Assembly: GCA_039707465.1 (NCBI GenBank)
Contig: CM077647.1
Span: 45,817,110 to 45,881,109 of the forward strand
DNA from: Rhabdophis nuchalis
Taxonomy: Eukaryota > Chordata > Lepidosauria > Squamata > Natricidae
DNA length: 64,000 nt
Reading direction: 5' to 3'
This document shows positions 1 to 11,339 of this stretch, piece by piece. A program made the position numbers and the translations under genes. The notes under the pieces were generated by a model that had not been told where the DNA came from, searched no databases, and worked only from the letters and a program-made list of their open reading frames with translations. Position 1 is the first letter of the stretch. The number at the start of each line of letters is the position of its first letter.

Positions 1-211
1 GTTGCCACAAGTTTTGAATACTCAGAAGTATAGCCACAGAGGTATGAAATAAAATTATATGGTGTAAGAAGATGTGAGACTAAGGTATAAGTGAAACTTT
101 TGATCTCAACAAAAATGTTCAGGAAGAAAATACAGAACTGATGCATGTAAGTGCATGCTACCATTGATAAATTATGATGAAGGGATTTATTCAATCTTTT
201 TGGAGTCATAG

Positions 212-362
212 CAGTGGTGGGTTTCTGCAGGCTCGCACCTACTCGCGAGAGCCGGTTGGTGAAATTTAGAGAACCGATGAGAGGGGGTTCCACCGGCGTA
301 CCTGGAAGTAAATCTGGCCCACCGCTGCCAGTGACCCAACGGAAAGGAAAGGAAAGGAAGGA

Positions 363-418
<56 letters not shown>

Positions 419-602
419 AAAAGAAAATTTATCATCACAATTGAGTCCAAAATTTTGGTTGCTAAACAAGAGCAATGTTAAATGAGTTTCACCACATTTT
501 AAAAGGTGGCCACTCCCACCCTGTCACATGACTACCAAGCCACGCCAACAAAATAGGCCACACCTACAGAGTAGGTTCTAAAAAATTTGAAACCCACCAC
601 TG
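212..602. mobile_element. short hAT-type nonautonomous element (family A)
   Basis: The ends are inverted: CAGTGGTGGGTTT on the left and AAACCCACCACTG on the right. The flanks at 204-211 and 603-610 are 8-bp repeats that differ only in the last base, which fits a hAT target-site duplication. It has no coding capacity. The interior holds a GAAA tract and, at about 428-500, a stretch resembling the end of the interspersed repeat seen at 11814-12008, so the element may be composite. A related copy lies at 37905-38169. Confidence 0.82.
341..427. repeat. (GGAAA/GAAA)n microsatellite
   Basis: A purine tract that begins as GGAAA units and becomes an almost pure GAAA repeat. It lies inside the hAT-type element at 212-602. 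The open frames across it are repeat artefacts. Confidence 0.95.
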
Positions 603-699
603 AGTCATACATACTATCTGACTCACCACCAAACAATATAATTTTAAGACATTTATGGATGTCTTGTGTAAATAAATATAGACAAAAATGACTTCAAAA

Positions 700-846
700 T
701 AGAAACGTTTAGTTATAGATGGTAATTTGTATTTATAGTGTTTTATTGTATGTGTGTTGTAATATATTTTTTAACTTTATAAGCTGCCCAGAATCACCTG
801 AGATGGGCAGCAATCAAATTAAAACAAATAAATAAATAAATAAAGC
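700..846 (+). mobile_element. L2/CR1-like LINE 3' tail
   Basis: An AT-rich stretch leads into a motif of the type 'AAGCTGCCCAGA...GATGGGCAGC', a short hairpin seen near LINE 3' ends. It is followed by an AAAT-type simple repeat at 824-844. No coding part remains. The subfamily is uncertain. Confidence 0.45.
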
Positions 847-1650
847 AAGCAAGCAAGCTTTATTTTGCTTTACAGAAATTTGACTCCTAGTCTTCCCAAG
901 AATGTGCTTGTTAGTAATTTGTCACTTTGGCATGTACCTACCCAGCTTTTTTGTATTATGTATTTTATCTTCAAGTTCTGCTTGTTGTCCAATCACTAGA
1001 CAAATCTCTGCAGTTTTCTTGGCAAATTGCAAGAAGCCATAGCCTACTTCCTAGGGCTGAGAAAGAGAATGACTGGTTCAAGGCCACCCAACTGACTTTG
1101 TTCCTAAGATAGAATTAGAACTCCTTGTATCTCAGTTTCTAACCTGATGCATTGCACCACCAAGTGGCTCTCTAATCAATCTAGAAAAGGTTGTGAAACC
1201 ATTTGTAAAGGGCTTCTATCAGTCCACTATCACAGACATATTCTTGAAATAAAGAAGACCTAGGAAAATAGGAAATCTTTGCATAAGAAGAATTATTACT
1301 TCAGGGAAAAAGACAATGTTACAACCTAAAATAAAACTTTTGTAGCAAATCTCAAGAATAAAGGTAATAAAATCATGGTTTGGGAATCTGAGAATCCATC
1401 TGACATCACTAAAGGGGGCATGAGAATTCTATAAGAACCAGAACTTCTATTTTCAGTTGAAACCAAAAGGGATATAGGTCATATAGTAAAACAACGATCC
1501 CAGTAATCAAGTCTCCAGATTAATAAAGAAGAACAAATATTGCTGAATTGAAAGATTCCAAGAAGAGTCATAATTTCTACATAGCAATTTTCCAAAGCAT
1601 CCATGCTTTGAAATAAGTACAAATCATTAATATCATTAGTTTATTCAAAA
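847..1650. other. unannotated intronic DNA
   Basis: I see no supported gene, RNA or recognisable repeat. The sequence is AT-rich with only short frames. Confidence 0.6.
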
Positions 1651-1658
1651 TATATAAA

Positions 1659-2446
1659 TAAGGTGACCAGACGTCCCGCTTTTGGCGGGGCAATCACGCT
1701 TTCAAAGAATTAGTCCCGCCTCTTCAAAATGTCCCGCTTTTTGCCTGGGGTGGCAGCGCGCAGCACGCAGGTGGCAGGTGCTTTGCATGCGCTCAGACAG
1801 AGGCACGGGGCGCGGGCAGGAAGCGGCGGGCAGGCGGGCAGGCGGAAGGGGAGGGCCGGCGAGAGAGGAGCCAGACAGGCAGCAGGCGGCAGAAGAAGAG
1901 GAGAGCCAGCTGGAGCCCGTGTGACCCTGAGGTTTGCGCTGCGCCTCCTCCTCGCCTGGCTCGTCCTGGACACCCATGGCAGGACGGGCGGGTGGCGGGG
2001 GGGCGGGCCATGCTCTGGCGTGGCATGCACCTGCGCAGAGGGCATTGGGGCAGGGGCGTGCTCCCACCCGCCCCCGCAGGGCCCTCTTTAAAAGCAGCGG
2101 CGGCGGCCCAGCCCAGCGGTGCTGAGAGCCGCTGGCTCGGGCGGGAAGGGGGAAGGTGGCCCGAGGCGGCTGCTTTCAGCTCGGCCCATTATGCCGGCAT
2201 GATGGGCTGACAGCAGCCAGCTTGGGCCACCTTCCCCCTCCCTGCCCCAGCCGGCGGCTCTCAGCACCGCCGGGCCGGGCCACCGCCGCTGCCTTTAAAG
2301 AGGGCCCCGTGGGAGCGGGTGGGAGCGCACCCCTGCCCCGATGCCCTCTGTACAGGCACGTGTCGTGCCAGAGCGTGCGCCTGCCCGCCCACCTACCCTC
2401 CGTCGATGGTGTCCCGCTTTGGGAGTTTGAAAATCTGGTCACTTTA
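1659..2446. mobile_element. hAT-type nonautonomous element with GC-rich palindromic core (family B)
   Basis: The ends are TAAGGTGACCAGA and TCTGGTCACTTTA, which are inverted with one mismatch. The 8-bp flank TATATAAA is duplicated exactly at 1651-1658 and 2447-2454. The interior is very GC-rich and holds a large inverted repeat, roughly 1985-2195 against 2205-2395, centred near 2198. No transposase is present, and the long arginine/proline-rich frames here are products of base composition. The same end sequence recurs at 38789 and 43757-43880. Confidence 0.88.
1985..2395. repeat. large inverted repeat inside the hAT element
   Basis: The left arm reads through GCGGGTGGCGG, GGGCATTGGGGCAGG, AGGGCCCTCTTTAAA and GAAGGTGGCCC. 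The right arm carries their reverse complements in reverse order, ending at CGCCCACCTACC. The arms are about 200 bp with small differences. The centre lies near ATGCCGGCAT. Confidence 0.75.
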
Positions 2447-2454
2447 TATATAAA

Positions 2455-2813
2455 GCCTAACCCTTAGGAAGTGCTGATGTCTGTCAATGCCCAAAATATG
2501 TGAGAATGTCATTGCTCCAGACAGCCAACTCTCTGCCTTAAAGCAGGAGAACCAGCAAACAAAAATAGAACATTCAGGTTTGTTGTGTGAGGGTGAAGCA
2601 TGCTACTCACAGCATGAGTAGAAGCTTCCACAGTGTTATTTCTGAACTTACACAGGTCTATTTCCCTTGTACTCCTTTGTCAATCCAGTTTACTATCCAC
2701 CCAAAGGGAATCATTGGCTGGAATTAAAATACTGATCTGTCTCCATCACATGCATAAACAGATTTAAAAATGTAAACATGCATGTAAATAGAGAGAGAAC
2801 ATAAAAGAGGAGG

Positions 2814-2845
<32 letters not shown>

Positions 2846-3718
2846 TACATGCAGGTTTGGCAGTGGGACAAAGAATTGCTTCTGAGGGATTACATTGGAG
2901 ACCTGCAGCTTTTTAAGACGGAGACCAGCCAGCTGGGTTTGCTGAAATATTTTTAAATGCATTCATGAAGGCTCCGATCATCAGGCCACGCTTGACCTAT
3001 TTTTGGCTCAGACCAGCCATTGTTCTATTTCTGTTGCCTGAGGGCTCTGCTGTTGTTGATCTGTATGCAAATGAGCACTCACTAGCTCCAGCCAATTTTG
3101 CCAAGTAGAGGAAGAGAGGCAGGCAGAAAGGCAAAGACGGGAGGAGAAAGAGGAAGAGGAAGCATTGGACTCAAGGATAATGACATGTGCCAGGGTTGAG
3201 ACTGAGACTAATTGAAACTGAAATCCATAGGGAATACAATCCCTAGAAAATGCCTGCTAGTCTTTGAATTTCAGTGGCTTTGTTTCTCTCATTCGATTCC
3301 AAAGAATAAATTGAAAGAGAATTTATCTTTCTTCCACCTGCTCTTTGAATGCAGAACACAACTAAGGTACATAATATATTTTCTCTCATTTGCATACACA
3401 CATACATGTACATATATACATACATACAAACACATGCACACAGAGAAAGAGTTTATTTTTCTGTAACAAAGTGAATTGTCTTAGAACTGGATTTCATTGT
3501 AATTGGAACTTGTTTGATAACTTAGAAATCTGTCTGTATGAAAGTAATTCATAATGTATATATTCATTTTGGCAAGTTGTACTATGAATATTGTTTAAAT
3601 CCCTCAGAAAGATTTGTTTCCAACATCCCTGATGGTGATGAATCTTTCATGTAGCTGCACTGCAGACTGATTGGAATATGCTGCAGACAATTTATGAGAG
3701 TGAATTGTTTTTCCTCAG
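2455..3718. other. DNA directly upstream of the exon
   Basis: Apart from the AG microsatellite I see no repeat or frame worth calling. An exact octamer motif ATGCAAAT lies at 3065-3072, about 650 bp upstream of the exon, in a locally less AT-rich stretch (about 2965-3190). This could be ordinary intron or part of an alternative promoter. The last bases form a polypyrimidine tract and AG acceptor (about 3705-3718). Confidence 0.4.
2810..2846. repeat. (GGGA)n/(AG)n microsatellite
   Basis: A few GGGA units are followed by an AG dinucleotide run. It is visible directly. Confidence 0.95.
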
Positions 3719-3781
3719 ATGGAGTTTCAAGACGTGATCAGCTCTTGGCTCAGCAAAGAATGCACAGCATGATCAACTCAG
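3719..3781 (+). CDS. HDAC9: internal exon of a class IIa histone deacetylase, probably HDAC9 (partial CDS)
   Basis: A 63-bp exon is bounded by a pyrimidine-rich tract with an AG acceptor (3717-3718) and a GT donor (3782-3783). It starts with the last two bases of a split codon and ends with the first base of the next, so both introns are phase 1. The full codons read from GVSRRDQLLAQQ to RMHSMINS. Class IIa deacetylases carry a short N-terminal DG(L/M/V)SxR(D/E) segment before the MEF2-binding and glutamine-rich region. The LLAQQRMHSM wording matches my memory of HDAC9 rather than HDAC4 or HDAC5. HDAC9 is a nuclear co-repressor that shuttles to the cytoplasm. The internal ATG codons (M-H-S-M) coincide with a start used by shorter HDAC9 isoforms. 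The exon is intact. No adjoining exon was found, which agrees with the huge introns of this gene. Confidence 0.78.
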
Positions 3782-5359
3782 GTAACAAATTCAGACTAAT
3801 TTATCTATAAAATATATTTATGAAATGTTAATAATGTTGCTGGGAGAGGGATTTGTCATCTCTTATGCTCAGTTTCTTATTAGTTCTATTCTTTCCAATA
3901 TTTTGTGGGTTGAATGTCTCATCATTTTGGGAATGATTCTTGGGGGTGGGATGGGGACAGGTTGGTTTTTTTCTGTTGTTCTTGGTTTGGGAAACCATTA
4001 CAGGTTATAATAGTAACTTGTCTGCTTGAAATAAAGCCCTACAAGCTGAGCTACTCCAAACACAATTAACTATCCAAATCAATGAGTTCTTAAAGTAGCA
4101 GCTTCAAATTTAAATTTTTGTTTTGCTGAAGAGGGTTTTATCCTTGTTGCAACTAGAAAGTCTGGTAAAATCTTTCTTAGGGTTGATTTTACCAATGGAC
4201 AACAATACCAACTCAAAGGTACAAGTTATTCATGTCCTGAATGCATGTTCCCACTGTAATATTGTTGCTGAAAAATTTGTATGATTTCTGCTAATATGTT
4301 TTTTTGTATTCTATATGTATTTGATGTCTTAGAAGATTATTTTTAAGCGCCTTGGTTTGCACTACACTTGAGTTCATTTCTAGTACTTGAAACATACTTG
4401 GGAAAATTGAATGGGAAAATTAGTTGGCAATGAGTCACTGTAAGTGTTTTAAAACAGGTGCTTTAAAGATGCAGTTACCAAATGGTTAAAGCTCCCATGC
4501 CCCACCCCACCTGGCTAACTTTTATGGCTTCTTCAATTTATATTGTGCTTAGATGTTTTGTAAAAATAATCAAGGTGATGTGATCCTGGAGCAATTATTT
4601 TATGTGTTTGCCATTCATTTAAAAACAGATAAGTACATAAATGCTCTTAAGAACGATAAATGTTGTGGCGTTTGTAGGTGTTTCCAAAATTGTAATGAGA
4701 TTTATTTTAATTCTAATTTTTCTAGTTTGTTCATTTACATTCTCTCCACCTTTTTCATTTGAAATATTTGTTCGTACAGTATCTGCAAGTCATTTATAAA
4801 GATTTTTGAGGTTAAAATTTGATCGACAGCTTGCCTACTGTGATATTTAGATTTCCAGTACACCTATTTATCTTCACAGGATTTAAAATGTATGACATTT
4901 GGTATTCTTTTACTTTTCTGGTTTATATGGTAAAACATAGAGAATTATACCATTATAGGAAAAATTAAAATAGAACAATAGGAAACAAGGTTTCTTAGGA
5001 ATTTTGAATGTGTTCCCCCTCCCTTTTAATTTTGTTTTTCAAGAATGATTTAATTTTACACATTCTTAAAAAAAGAGAAAATAATGCCAGTTGAATTTTT
5101 TTATTACTTTCTCCATATTAAAAAAAGTCATGTTTCCCCCTTCTTACACTTTTTTTGAGGGTTTTTGATCTGTGCTAAGTGAAAAGTATTCAAGTTAATC
5201 TGGTCCCACAATAATTCTTTTGGGAAGGAGAAAGGAATGAGTATAAAAAATAACATGTTACTACCAAGATACATTAAATGTACATCTGAACTTTTACTCT
5301 TCAAAAGTTTTGAAAAAAATTGCAAATAGTAATTAATTCTAAAAATAATAATATATAAA
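3782..5359. other. intron, nothing recognised
   Basis: AT-rich DNA following the donor site. I see no repeat family, RNA gene or second exon. The short frames are not supported. Confidence 0.6.
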
Positions 5360-5472
5360 AGTAAAGATTTTCCTATCCAGTCCTGTCCGACTCTAGGGTG
5401 TAGTGCTCATCTCTTTTTCTAAGCCAAGAGAGCTAGCGTTATGTGAAGAAATTTTCTGTGGTCATGTGGCTT
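5360..5472 (-). mobile_element. Sauria-type SINE, 3' fragment
   Basis: Read on the minus strand, the sequence carries the block around AGAGTCGGACAGGACTGGA preceded by GATGAGCAC. This resembles the conserved 3' part of squamate Sauria SINEs, whose tail derives from BovB. The tRNA-like head is missing and the copy is diverged. Confidence 0.6.
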
Positions 5473-5769
5473 TCTTTATTAAGCTATTTTGGATTTATAG
5501 AGAATTTTGTATTCTGTTAATCTACTATGTATAGCCATAGACTATAAGAGTGAGCATATTGAATTCAGTGGGTCAAATTTCTGATTAGAAGCACAATTAC
5601 AATATAGTTCCTATAGAGATGTACAGAAGTAAGATTTTTTGACAGGTGTGATTTTCTTAAACTCAAAAGATATGGCTAACAGTGTCTGATGATATTCCAT
5701 TTTAACGGTTAAAGATACATCACCTTAATAATTAAAGTATCAACAGAGATAATCAATACAGGTATATCA

Positions 5770-5932
5770 CTATGGAGATTCTTGATTGTCCAGTTCATGG
5801 TTGTTCAAAAGATCCTTTAAGACAACTTAAATTTTGAGCAAGCTTCTTTGAGGAGGGGTGAAGCATTTTCAAAAGAAAAAATCAAGAAACTCCAATTGCC
5901 TTTTTGAAAAAGCACTTTTGGAACATATAGAG
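5770..5932 (+). mobile_element. old Penelope-like terminal region with hammerhead-like block
   Basis: The segment aligns by eye along its length with 40259-40437. Both have TATGGAGATTCT at the start, an AGCT(T/C)CTT...GTGAAGC/GTGAAAC block in the middle, and a (C)AGTTGCC/CAATTGCC, AAAAAGCAC, TTTGG series at the end. In PLEs such a block can form a hammerhead ribozyme, but here the core is heavily mutated. No coding sequence remains. Confidence 0.5.
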
Positions 5933-6659
5933 CTATAATAAATTTAAACCTCAGGCTGCCATATATATGTCTTAAGAGTCAACTCATTTTTCCTTTTACA
6001 AAACATTAGTAGAGATTAATCAATTATAAAATCTCTAACAGCCACTTGAATAAATTTTTTTAAAGGATTTATTAAACAGAAAATTGATGAAACATTAGCT
6101 GATGGGTCACAGAAAGGAATTCAAGTAAAATAAAAGATCTATAGTAGAGATCCTGGAAATGCAATGGTTTAATAAAAGAGTAGTAGCATGAGATATTATT
6201 TGGAGCTTTTATTATAAGCTCTTTGATTCCATTATTATTGCTGACATCATGTTTATAGTAAATAATTTAATGGGTTTGTAATTAATTCAATATATAACTA
6301 TTCCTTCAGTCCCAAGCATGATCAGTATGGCTAAACAGCACTTTCTATGGTGCCAGCCTGACTATATGGACAATTTATATTTAATTGACTCTGTTTTGAG
6401 TTATTTTAATTAATAATTACCGGTACATACTTAACCACAGACATACTATTTTGGCTACACTATTAGACATGAGGTCATAATGATTGCTCATACAATTTTT
6501 TTAACTTATAAAAATAATAGATGAGATATGTTGTTAAATTTACTTTGTATAGTTTAAATTTTCATTTATTGATCAAAACACATTTTATAAATTGAGAAAC
6601 AAATATAATAATAAATAATTAGTTAGATACTGCAATGTTTGTAGATTCTTTTGCAGCAT
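5933..6659. other. unannotated AT-rich DNA
   Basis: I see nothing supportable. A short ATTACATTAC repeat precedes the L2 fragment. Confidence 0.6.
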
Positions 6660-7311
6660 TCATTACATTACATTACTACTGTAATGCTCTCTACATGGGG
6701 CTCCCCTTGAGGTGCACCCGAAGGCTTCAGCTAGTCCAGAATGCAGCCGCGCAGGTAGTTATGGGAGCCTCTAGGTTCTCCCATGTAACACCGCTCCTGC
6801 GCGAGCTGCACTGGCTGCCTGTCGTCTTTCGCGTGCGCTTCAAGGTGTTAGTTACCATCTTTAAAGCGCTCCATGGCACGGGACCTAGCTATCTGCGGGA
6901 TCGCATTCTGCCCCATACATCCCTGCGGCCGATTCGCTCCCACAGAGAGGGACTTCTCCGGGTGCCGTCCACTAGGCTGTGCCAGCGGGCGACGCCCAGG
7001 GGAAGGGCCTTCTCTGTGGCGGGCCCAGCCCTCTGGAACGACCTTCCCCCCGAAATCAGAACAACCACGGACCTTCGCTCCTTCCGACAGCTATTAAAAA
7101 CTCACTTCTTCTGCTTGGCTGGCCTAGGGTAATTTAAATTTTAAATTATTAAGGGGTTTTTTAGGGATAGTTTTATTTTCATAGAAGTTTTTTAGCGCAG
7201 GGTAAGTTTAATTTGATTTTAACCTTGTACTTTGCTTGTTTTAATTTGTTTTTAATTTCCCTGTGCCCCGCCTCGAGTCCCTTCGGGGAGAGAGAGCGGG
7301 TTATAAATAAA

Positions 7312-7344
<33 letters not shown>
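6660..7344 (+). mobile_element. L2-clade LINE, 5'-truncated 3' end
   Basis: About 150 codons of the reverse-transcriptase C-terminal region are open, with motifs YCNALYMGLPL, LQLVQNAAAQV, ELHWLPVVFRVRFK, FKALHGTGPSYLRD and PALWNDLPPEI. They run from about 6677 to a stop near 7130. An untranslated tail follows with a GCCCCGCCTCGAGTCC...GGTTATAAATAAAA end and a TTA microsatellite (7314-7344), as in the other L2 copies here. The upstream ORF is missing because reverse transcription was incomplete. Confidence 0.88.
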
Positions 7345-7500
7345 GTTTGTTTTTTACACATATAAACACAAATGAAAAGTTTTTTCTTTTTAACTTTGGA
7401 TCATTTAGAACACATGTGGGTTTTTTTCAATTTTATCTAAATGTTCGTCTTGTGGCATTTCCTCTACTTGCAGAATTTTTCAAATTGAAAAGAAGGTTAT

Positions 7501-7850
7501 TTATTTTGTAAATCCATACTTGGAAGAGCCAACAGCTTTCCTTCGATATGGAAGAAATGAAGGAGAAATTTTGAATTTGCATCTCCCATGAAATCCAATT
7601 GACATCTCATCAATGGTGGCTGATGTCCCAATCATATAAGCTTCCTGACAATTTTTTACAAATTGTGCAAAAATGTCTGCAATTGGGGCAGAGGGATCCT
7701 TTCGGTCAAATTGGATTATCAAATTGAAGGCATCGAAGAAGAACAGCAAATCTGTTTTGATTCATTGCACATCTAAAAATTTCTTGACCAGTTCCATCAG
7801 TAGAAGAAAGACATTCAATGCTTTCCTGGTTGGATCTAAAAATTGAGTAG
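7501..7850 (-). pseudogene. piggyBac transposase fragment
   Basis: On the minus strand an open stretch reads DPSAPIADIFAQFVKNC, then TIDEMSIGFHGRCKFK, and SSKYGFTK at the end. This matches the piggyBac (DDE) pattern APIRDxFxxFxxNC...TIDEMxxGFRGRCxF, with the conserved aspartate of TIDEM kept. Upstream codons to about 7850 look like the preceding helix but contain a stop. It is a small internal piece of a transposase of roughly 550-600 residues. No ends or TTAA duplications are visible. Confidence 0.72.
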
Positions 7851-8825
7851 TAAACTAAAAAATGTATTGATCTCTATCAAATTCATATATTTGATATCTA
7901 TCAAGTTATATATCTATCAAGTTATATATTTAAAATCTTGTAGAATTAGCTGCTAACTGGTGTTAACAAAACTCTACAGTTCAGTACTTTCACATATATT
8001 GGGGCTAAAATTCATAGAATGGTATAATAATATAGCTTGTGGTGTGTATTCTGATGCATTCGACTTGTATGTGCCAGTTAGACTCAGTTAGCCAGTGATT
8101 CTTGCCATGCTGAACTTGGAAACCAGACCTGTGCAATGGGGATGCTTTCTGAAGACCTACAGTATTTGGGGGGTTTGAATAAGCATCTGTAGAACTCTGG
8201 TGTATATACATTTGTGGAGGGGGGGAGTGGGACAGCATATTAGTTGTGCCGTTGCATTCTGATATATTGTAGTTTCAAATATTATTCAAAAACTGTCCCA
8301 TGTAGAGTACACTGCAATAGTTCAAGTAATCAAGACATAAATGACTGTGTGAGACAATTGGCATACAAGAGGTAATTGTGCAAGACACTTGGGCTAAAAT
8401 GCTTCTTGGATAATAATTCTAGACTGTATGTCACTCAACTCCCGTGAATCTGCACATCTAGATTCCAAGTCAGAGCATATAGATGTGACTTTATACAACA
8501 GTTGCCTTGCAAATCTCAGTAGTTCTTTAATTTTCCTCCAGCTCATCCCTGCCCAGGAGGGAATAGGTCACCTAGATCAGAACCTTTACCTGGCTATCTG
8601 TAGAGGTGATAAAAATAGAAAAATAATTACAAGTTGCTACTCTAGTTACTACAATGTAATTCTTAATATAGACCTTTGACTATGCTCAGTTGCATTTGCT
8701 GTTGTTTTCCTCCAATGATTCTCTAGATGTTGCTTCTATCACTTTGTCTCCCAAAAAAATCAAGGAGCTTTCTGGAAATGTAAACAAAGAATCCATATAG
8801 GCACGATGTGATCCAAGAGTAAGTC
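7851..8825. other. unannotated DNA
   Basis: I see no gene or recognisable repeat. Short TATCAAGTTATATA repeats lie near 7870-7930. Confidence 0.55.
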
Positions 8826-8833
8826 CCCTTAGT

Positions 8834-9274
8834 TCAGTGCTTCTCAAATAGTGGGGCGCGCCCCCCAGGGGGGGCGCGAGGCTCCGTAAAGGAGGGCACG
8901 TTTGACCTCGGCAAACACTGTCATAACAAGCCAAGCCCCGTGTTTATGTCTCTGTATCCAGTCAGATGCTGACAAGGACCTTCTCCTGTGAAACATAACG
9001 CTGCCCCAATTAATCAAACTTGCTAAAGAAATCGGGCTACCGCTGCTGACATTTGCATCGATAAGTGAGCATTAAGCCAATACATGTGACTGCGCATGCT
9101 CCTCCCTTTCGAGGAGAACAGACCCGATTGGATAGACATGATGCTCTATTCTGATTAGCCAAACCCGCCCGTGTGACTTTTAGACCCGGATGATACTATT
9201 TACAGTCGCGCGGGGGGCGCGAAATGTTTTCTTCTTCCTAGGGGGGCATGACAGAAAATAATTGAGAAGCACTG
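8834..9274. mobile_element. hAT-type nonautonomous element (family C)
   Basis: The ends are CAGTGCTTCTCAA and TTGAGAAGCACTG, perfectly inverted. The 8-bp flank CCTTAGTT is exactly duplicated at 8826-8833 and 9275-9282. The subterminal parts carry GGGGCGCGCCCC-type blocks. The interior is noncoding. A second family member, with a different interior, is at 27225-28078. Confidence 0.93.
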
Positions 9275-9282
9275 CCTTAGTT

Positions 9283-10434
9283 GAAGTGCCAACTAAAGCA
9301 TCAGTTGAATCCTATATCAGATCATCATGAATAATTCCAAATGGTTCGGGAAGACAAACCTTGCAGCATTTGGAAAACACAATACAGCCTTCCAGTATAT
9401 CCAGTCTGCTTCCATAACCTCTTTAGCACCATTAACCTGAGTGCTTTCATTCTACAGTGCACTAACGGTTAGCATCCCTGGATTACTATTACCTCCATCT
9501 CTCAGGTGGAAATAGAGAAACCATTCCAGTTAGTCATAGTGACAATTCTGTCACTAATTCAACAATTCTGTCACTAATTCAGTACTGCAAATCATCAGCC
9601 AAGTGCTTCACATCTGCTGATCTGCCACTTATCTCCATCAACTCATCCCACAACCCAAAAGGCCAAGCAGCTCAGCCCATGCCTAAATTGAATGTTAACT
9701 CCTGAGCAAATCATCCAGCCTCATTACTTTGCCATTCCAGAAACTCCATGCCACATAAACATATACCAGCACCAACTTCTGCTTCACTGAACCACTTCTC
9801 CAAAGTGGGTCCAATGACCCTCTGAGTCTACACAGATTTTAGATCTTCCAAAGATCAACATCAACATCAGTGAACAGCAACTATGCCCGTAGAATCTGAT
9901 TTCAGTGTCATTATAGAAACATTTTTTAAAATGCTTCTTAAATCTTTTTTGTTTGTCTCTTCCCATACAAACTTCACACATTCCTTTCAAATCTGCTATT
10001 CTATCTCAGATTTTCTCTCTCTTCTCAGTTGGTCTTCATTGCCCAACTGAGAAGAGGTATCTTTTATTTATACAACCACTCTTTTTAGTAGTTTGTAGTA
10101 GAGAATTCAGAATGTAAAATACAGCAACATTAGAGGGCTTGGGTGTTCACCATTAGACCTAGCCACTTCAAAATATTTGTCAATTTATGTTTTCTTCCAT
10201 ATTTTTCTGCTAACTTATGTCTAAATGTATTCTTTTTAGCAGATTACCAGCTGAGAATATTTATTTTGAAATTCATTGGCAGAAGATGCACACTTTTGAA
10301 AAATTACAAGCATCAAATTCTGGTTTAAAATATTGTAGGTAACAGTGGCAGCTCTACATTCAACACTTAAAACAGGGAGTGGGAAAAACAATAAAAAAAA
10401 CACACAGGTTAATTGGGCTCAAAATGTCTTTCAA
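9283..10434. other. unannotated DNA with small repeats
   Basis: I see no gene. Two small structures are clear. One is a perfect 20-bp tandem duplication (9542-9561 and 9562-9581). The other is a perfect 14-bp hairpin stem with a 10-nt loop (10019-10032 with 10043-10056). Confidence 0.55.
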
Positions 10435-10625
10435 TTGTTACGTTTTGCTACATTTTATCACCTTTCTTGCCACAGTTATTAAATGAATCGATGTAGTTGT
10501 TAAGTTAGTAACATGGGTGTATCTGGCTTCTGTGTTGACTTTGCTTATCAGAAGTTCATAAAAGGTGATCACATGACCTCGGGACACTGAAACCATCATA
10601 AATACACACAGAGAGTAGATAAGTA
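10435..10625 (-). repeat. interspersed repeat of the 'TTAAGTGA...TGGCAAGAAAGG' type
   Basis: The stretch contains blocks such as CCTTTCTTGCCACAG, GTTGTTAAGTTAGTAAC, GACTTTGCTTATCAGAAG, GGTGATCACATGACC and CATCATAAATA. I recognise this as a common squamate repeat, also represented by 11814-12008 and more weakly by 19614-19862 and 26240-26462. Its class is not clear from the sequence. Confidence 0.55.
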
Positions 10626-10863
10626 GGTGTTCTGTCCCCCGGCCTGTGAATAGACCAGAACACAGGCTTGGCTGTTTGCCACTGTTCAATTACTGAGATA
10701 ATGAATTCTTTGGCTGAGAGCCCAGACAACTCATGTTAGCTCTGCAATGACCTTTCACACAGATATTCCCAAAGGAATAGACATGGCTAGAATGCACAGA
10801 GAGTCCACATGTACAGGACTAGAATACCAAGACAAACTTTCTTGACTACTAATTCTGAACGAT

Positions 10864-11185
10864 TGTTTCCTGCAAATGTCCCCTCCGATTGCCCCACCTA
10901 TAAGCTATCTTGGGAGGGGGCAATCAACAACCAAGTGGTTCTTAATCATCTCCTGTGAGCTTGCCTACAATGTAATTGTTGTCTCCGTCTCTCAGCTCTG
11001 CTCACTCTTGCATCATGGACAAACTGCCTTTGATCCTTCCCACTACTCCATGACCCAGGCACCTCCTGGTGGCCAACCAGCCTCTCTGATTCCTGCTCTG
11101 ACTCTGAACACTCCCCAAGATCTCCCTCATCTTTCAGGGCAGACTCATATGGTTCCTCGCTCTTCGAGGATCTGGCTGAGCCACA
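10864..11185 (-). repeat. unclassified LTR-like block
   Basis: Read on the minus strand the block starts TGTGGCTCAG and ends GCAGGAAACA, as an LTR might (TG...CA), and is about 320 bp long. It also holds a fairly open, charged frame with an ESEQESERL stretch. The flanking 5-mers do not match, and no primer-binding site or partner LTR was found. It could be a solo LTR or an old coding fragment. Confidence 0.3.
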
Positions 11186-11339
11186 ATAGATAGGTAGATG
11201 TTTCCAGGTATATTTATTCATGTGCTGGAGAAGGAGATGGCTGACAACCTGTAGCACCTAACTCTTTGTTTCTGCTAGGATAGCACTTGATCAATGTAAT
11301 TCTCATCAACCACTCTAACTAAACAGCTTTCTGAAAGGG

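Noticed and set aside
1682..2467. Frames of 70-121 codons on both strands
   Set aside because: GC-rich palindromic core of a hAT element; no domains.
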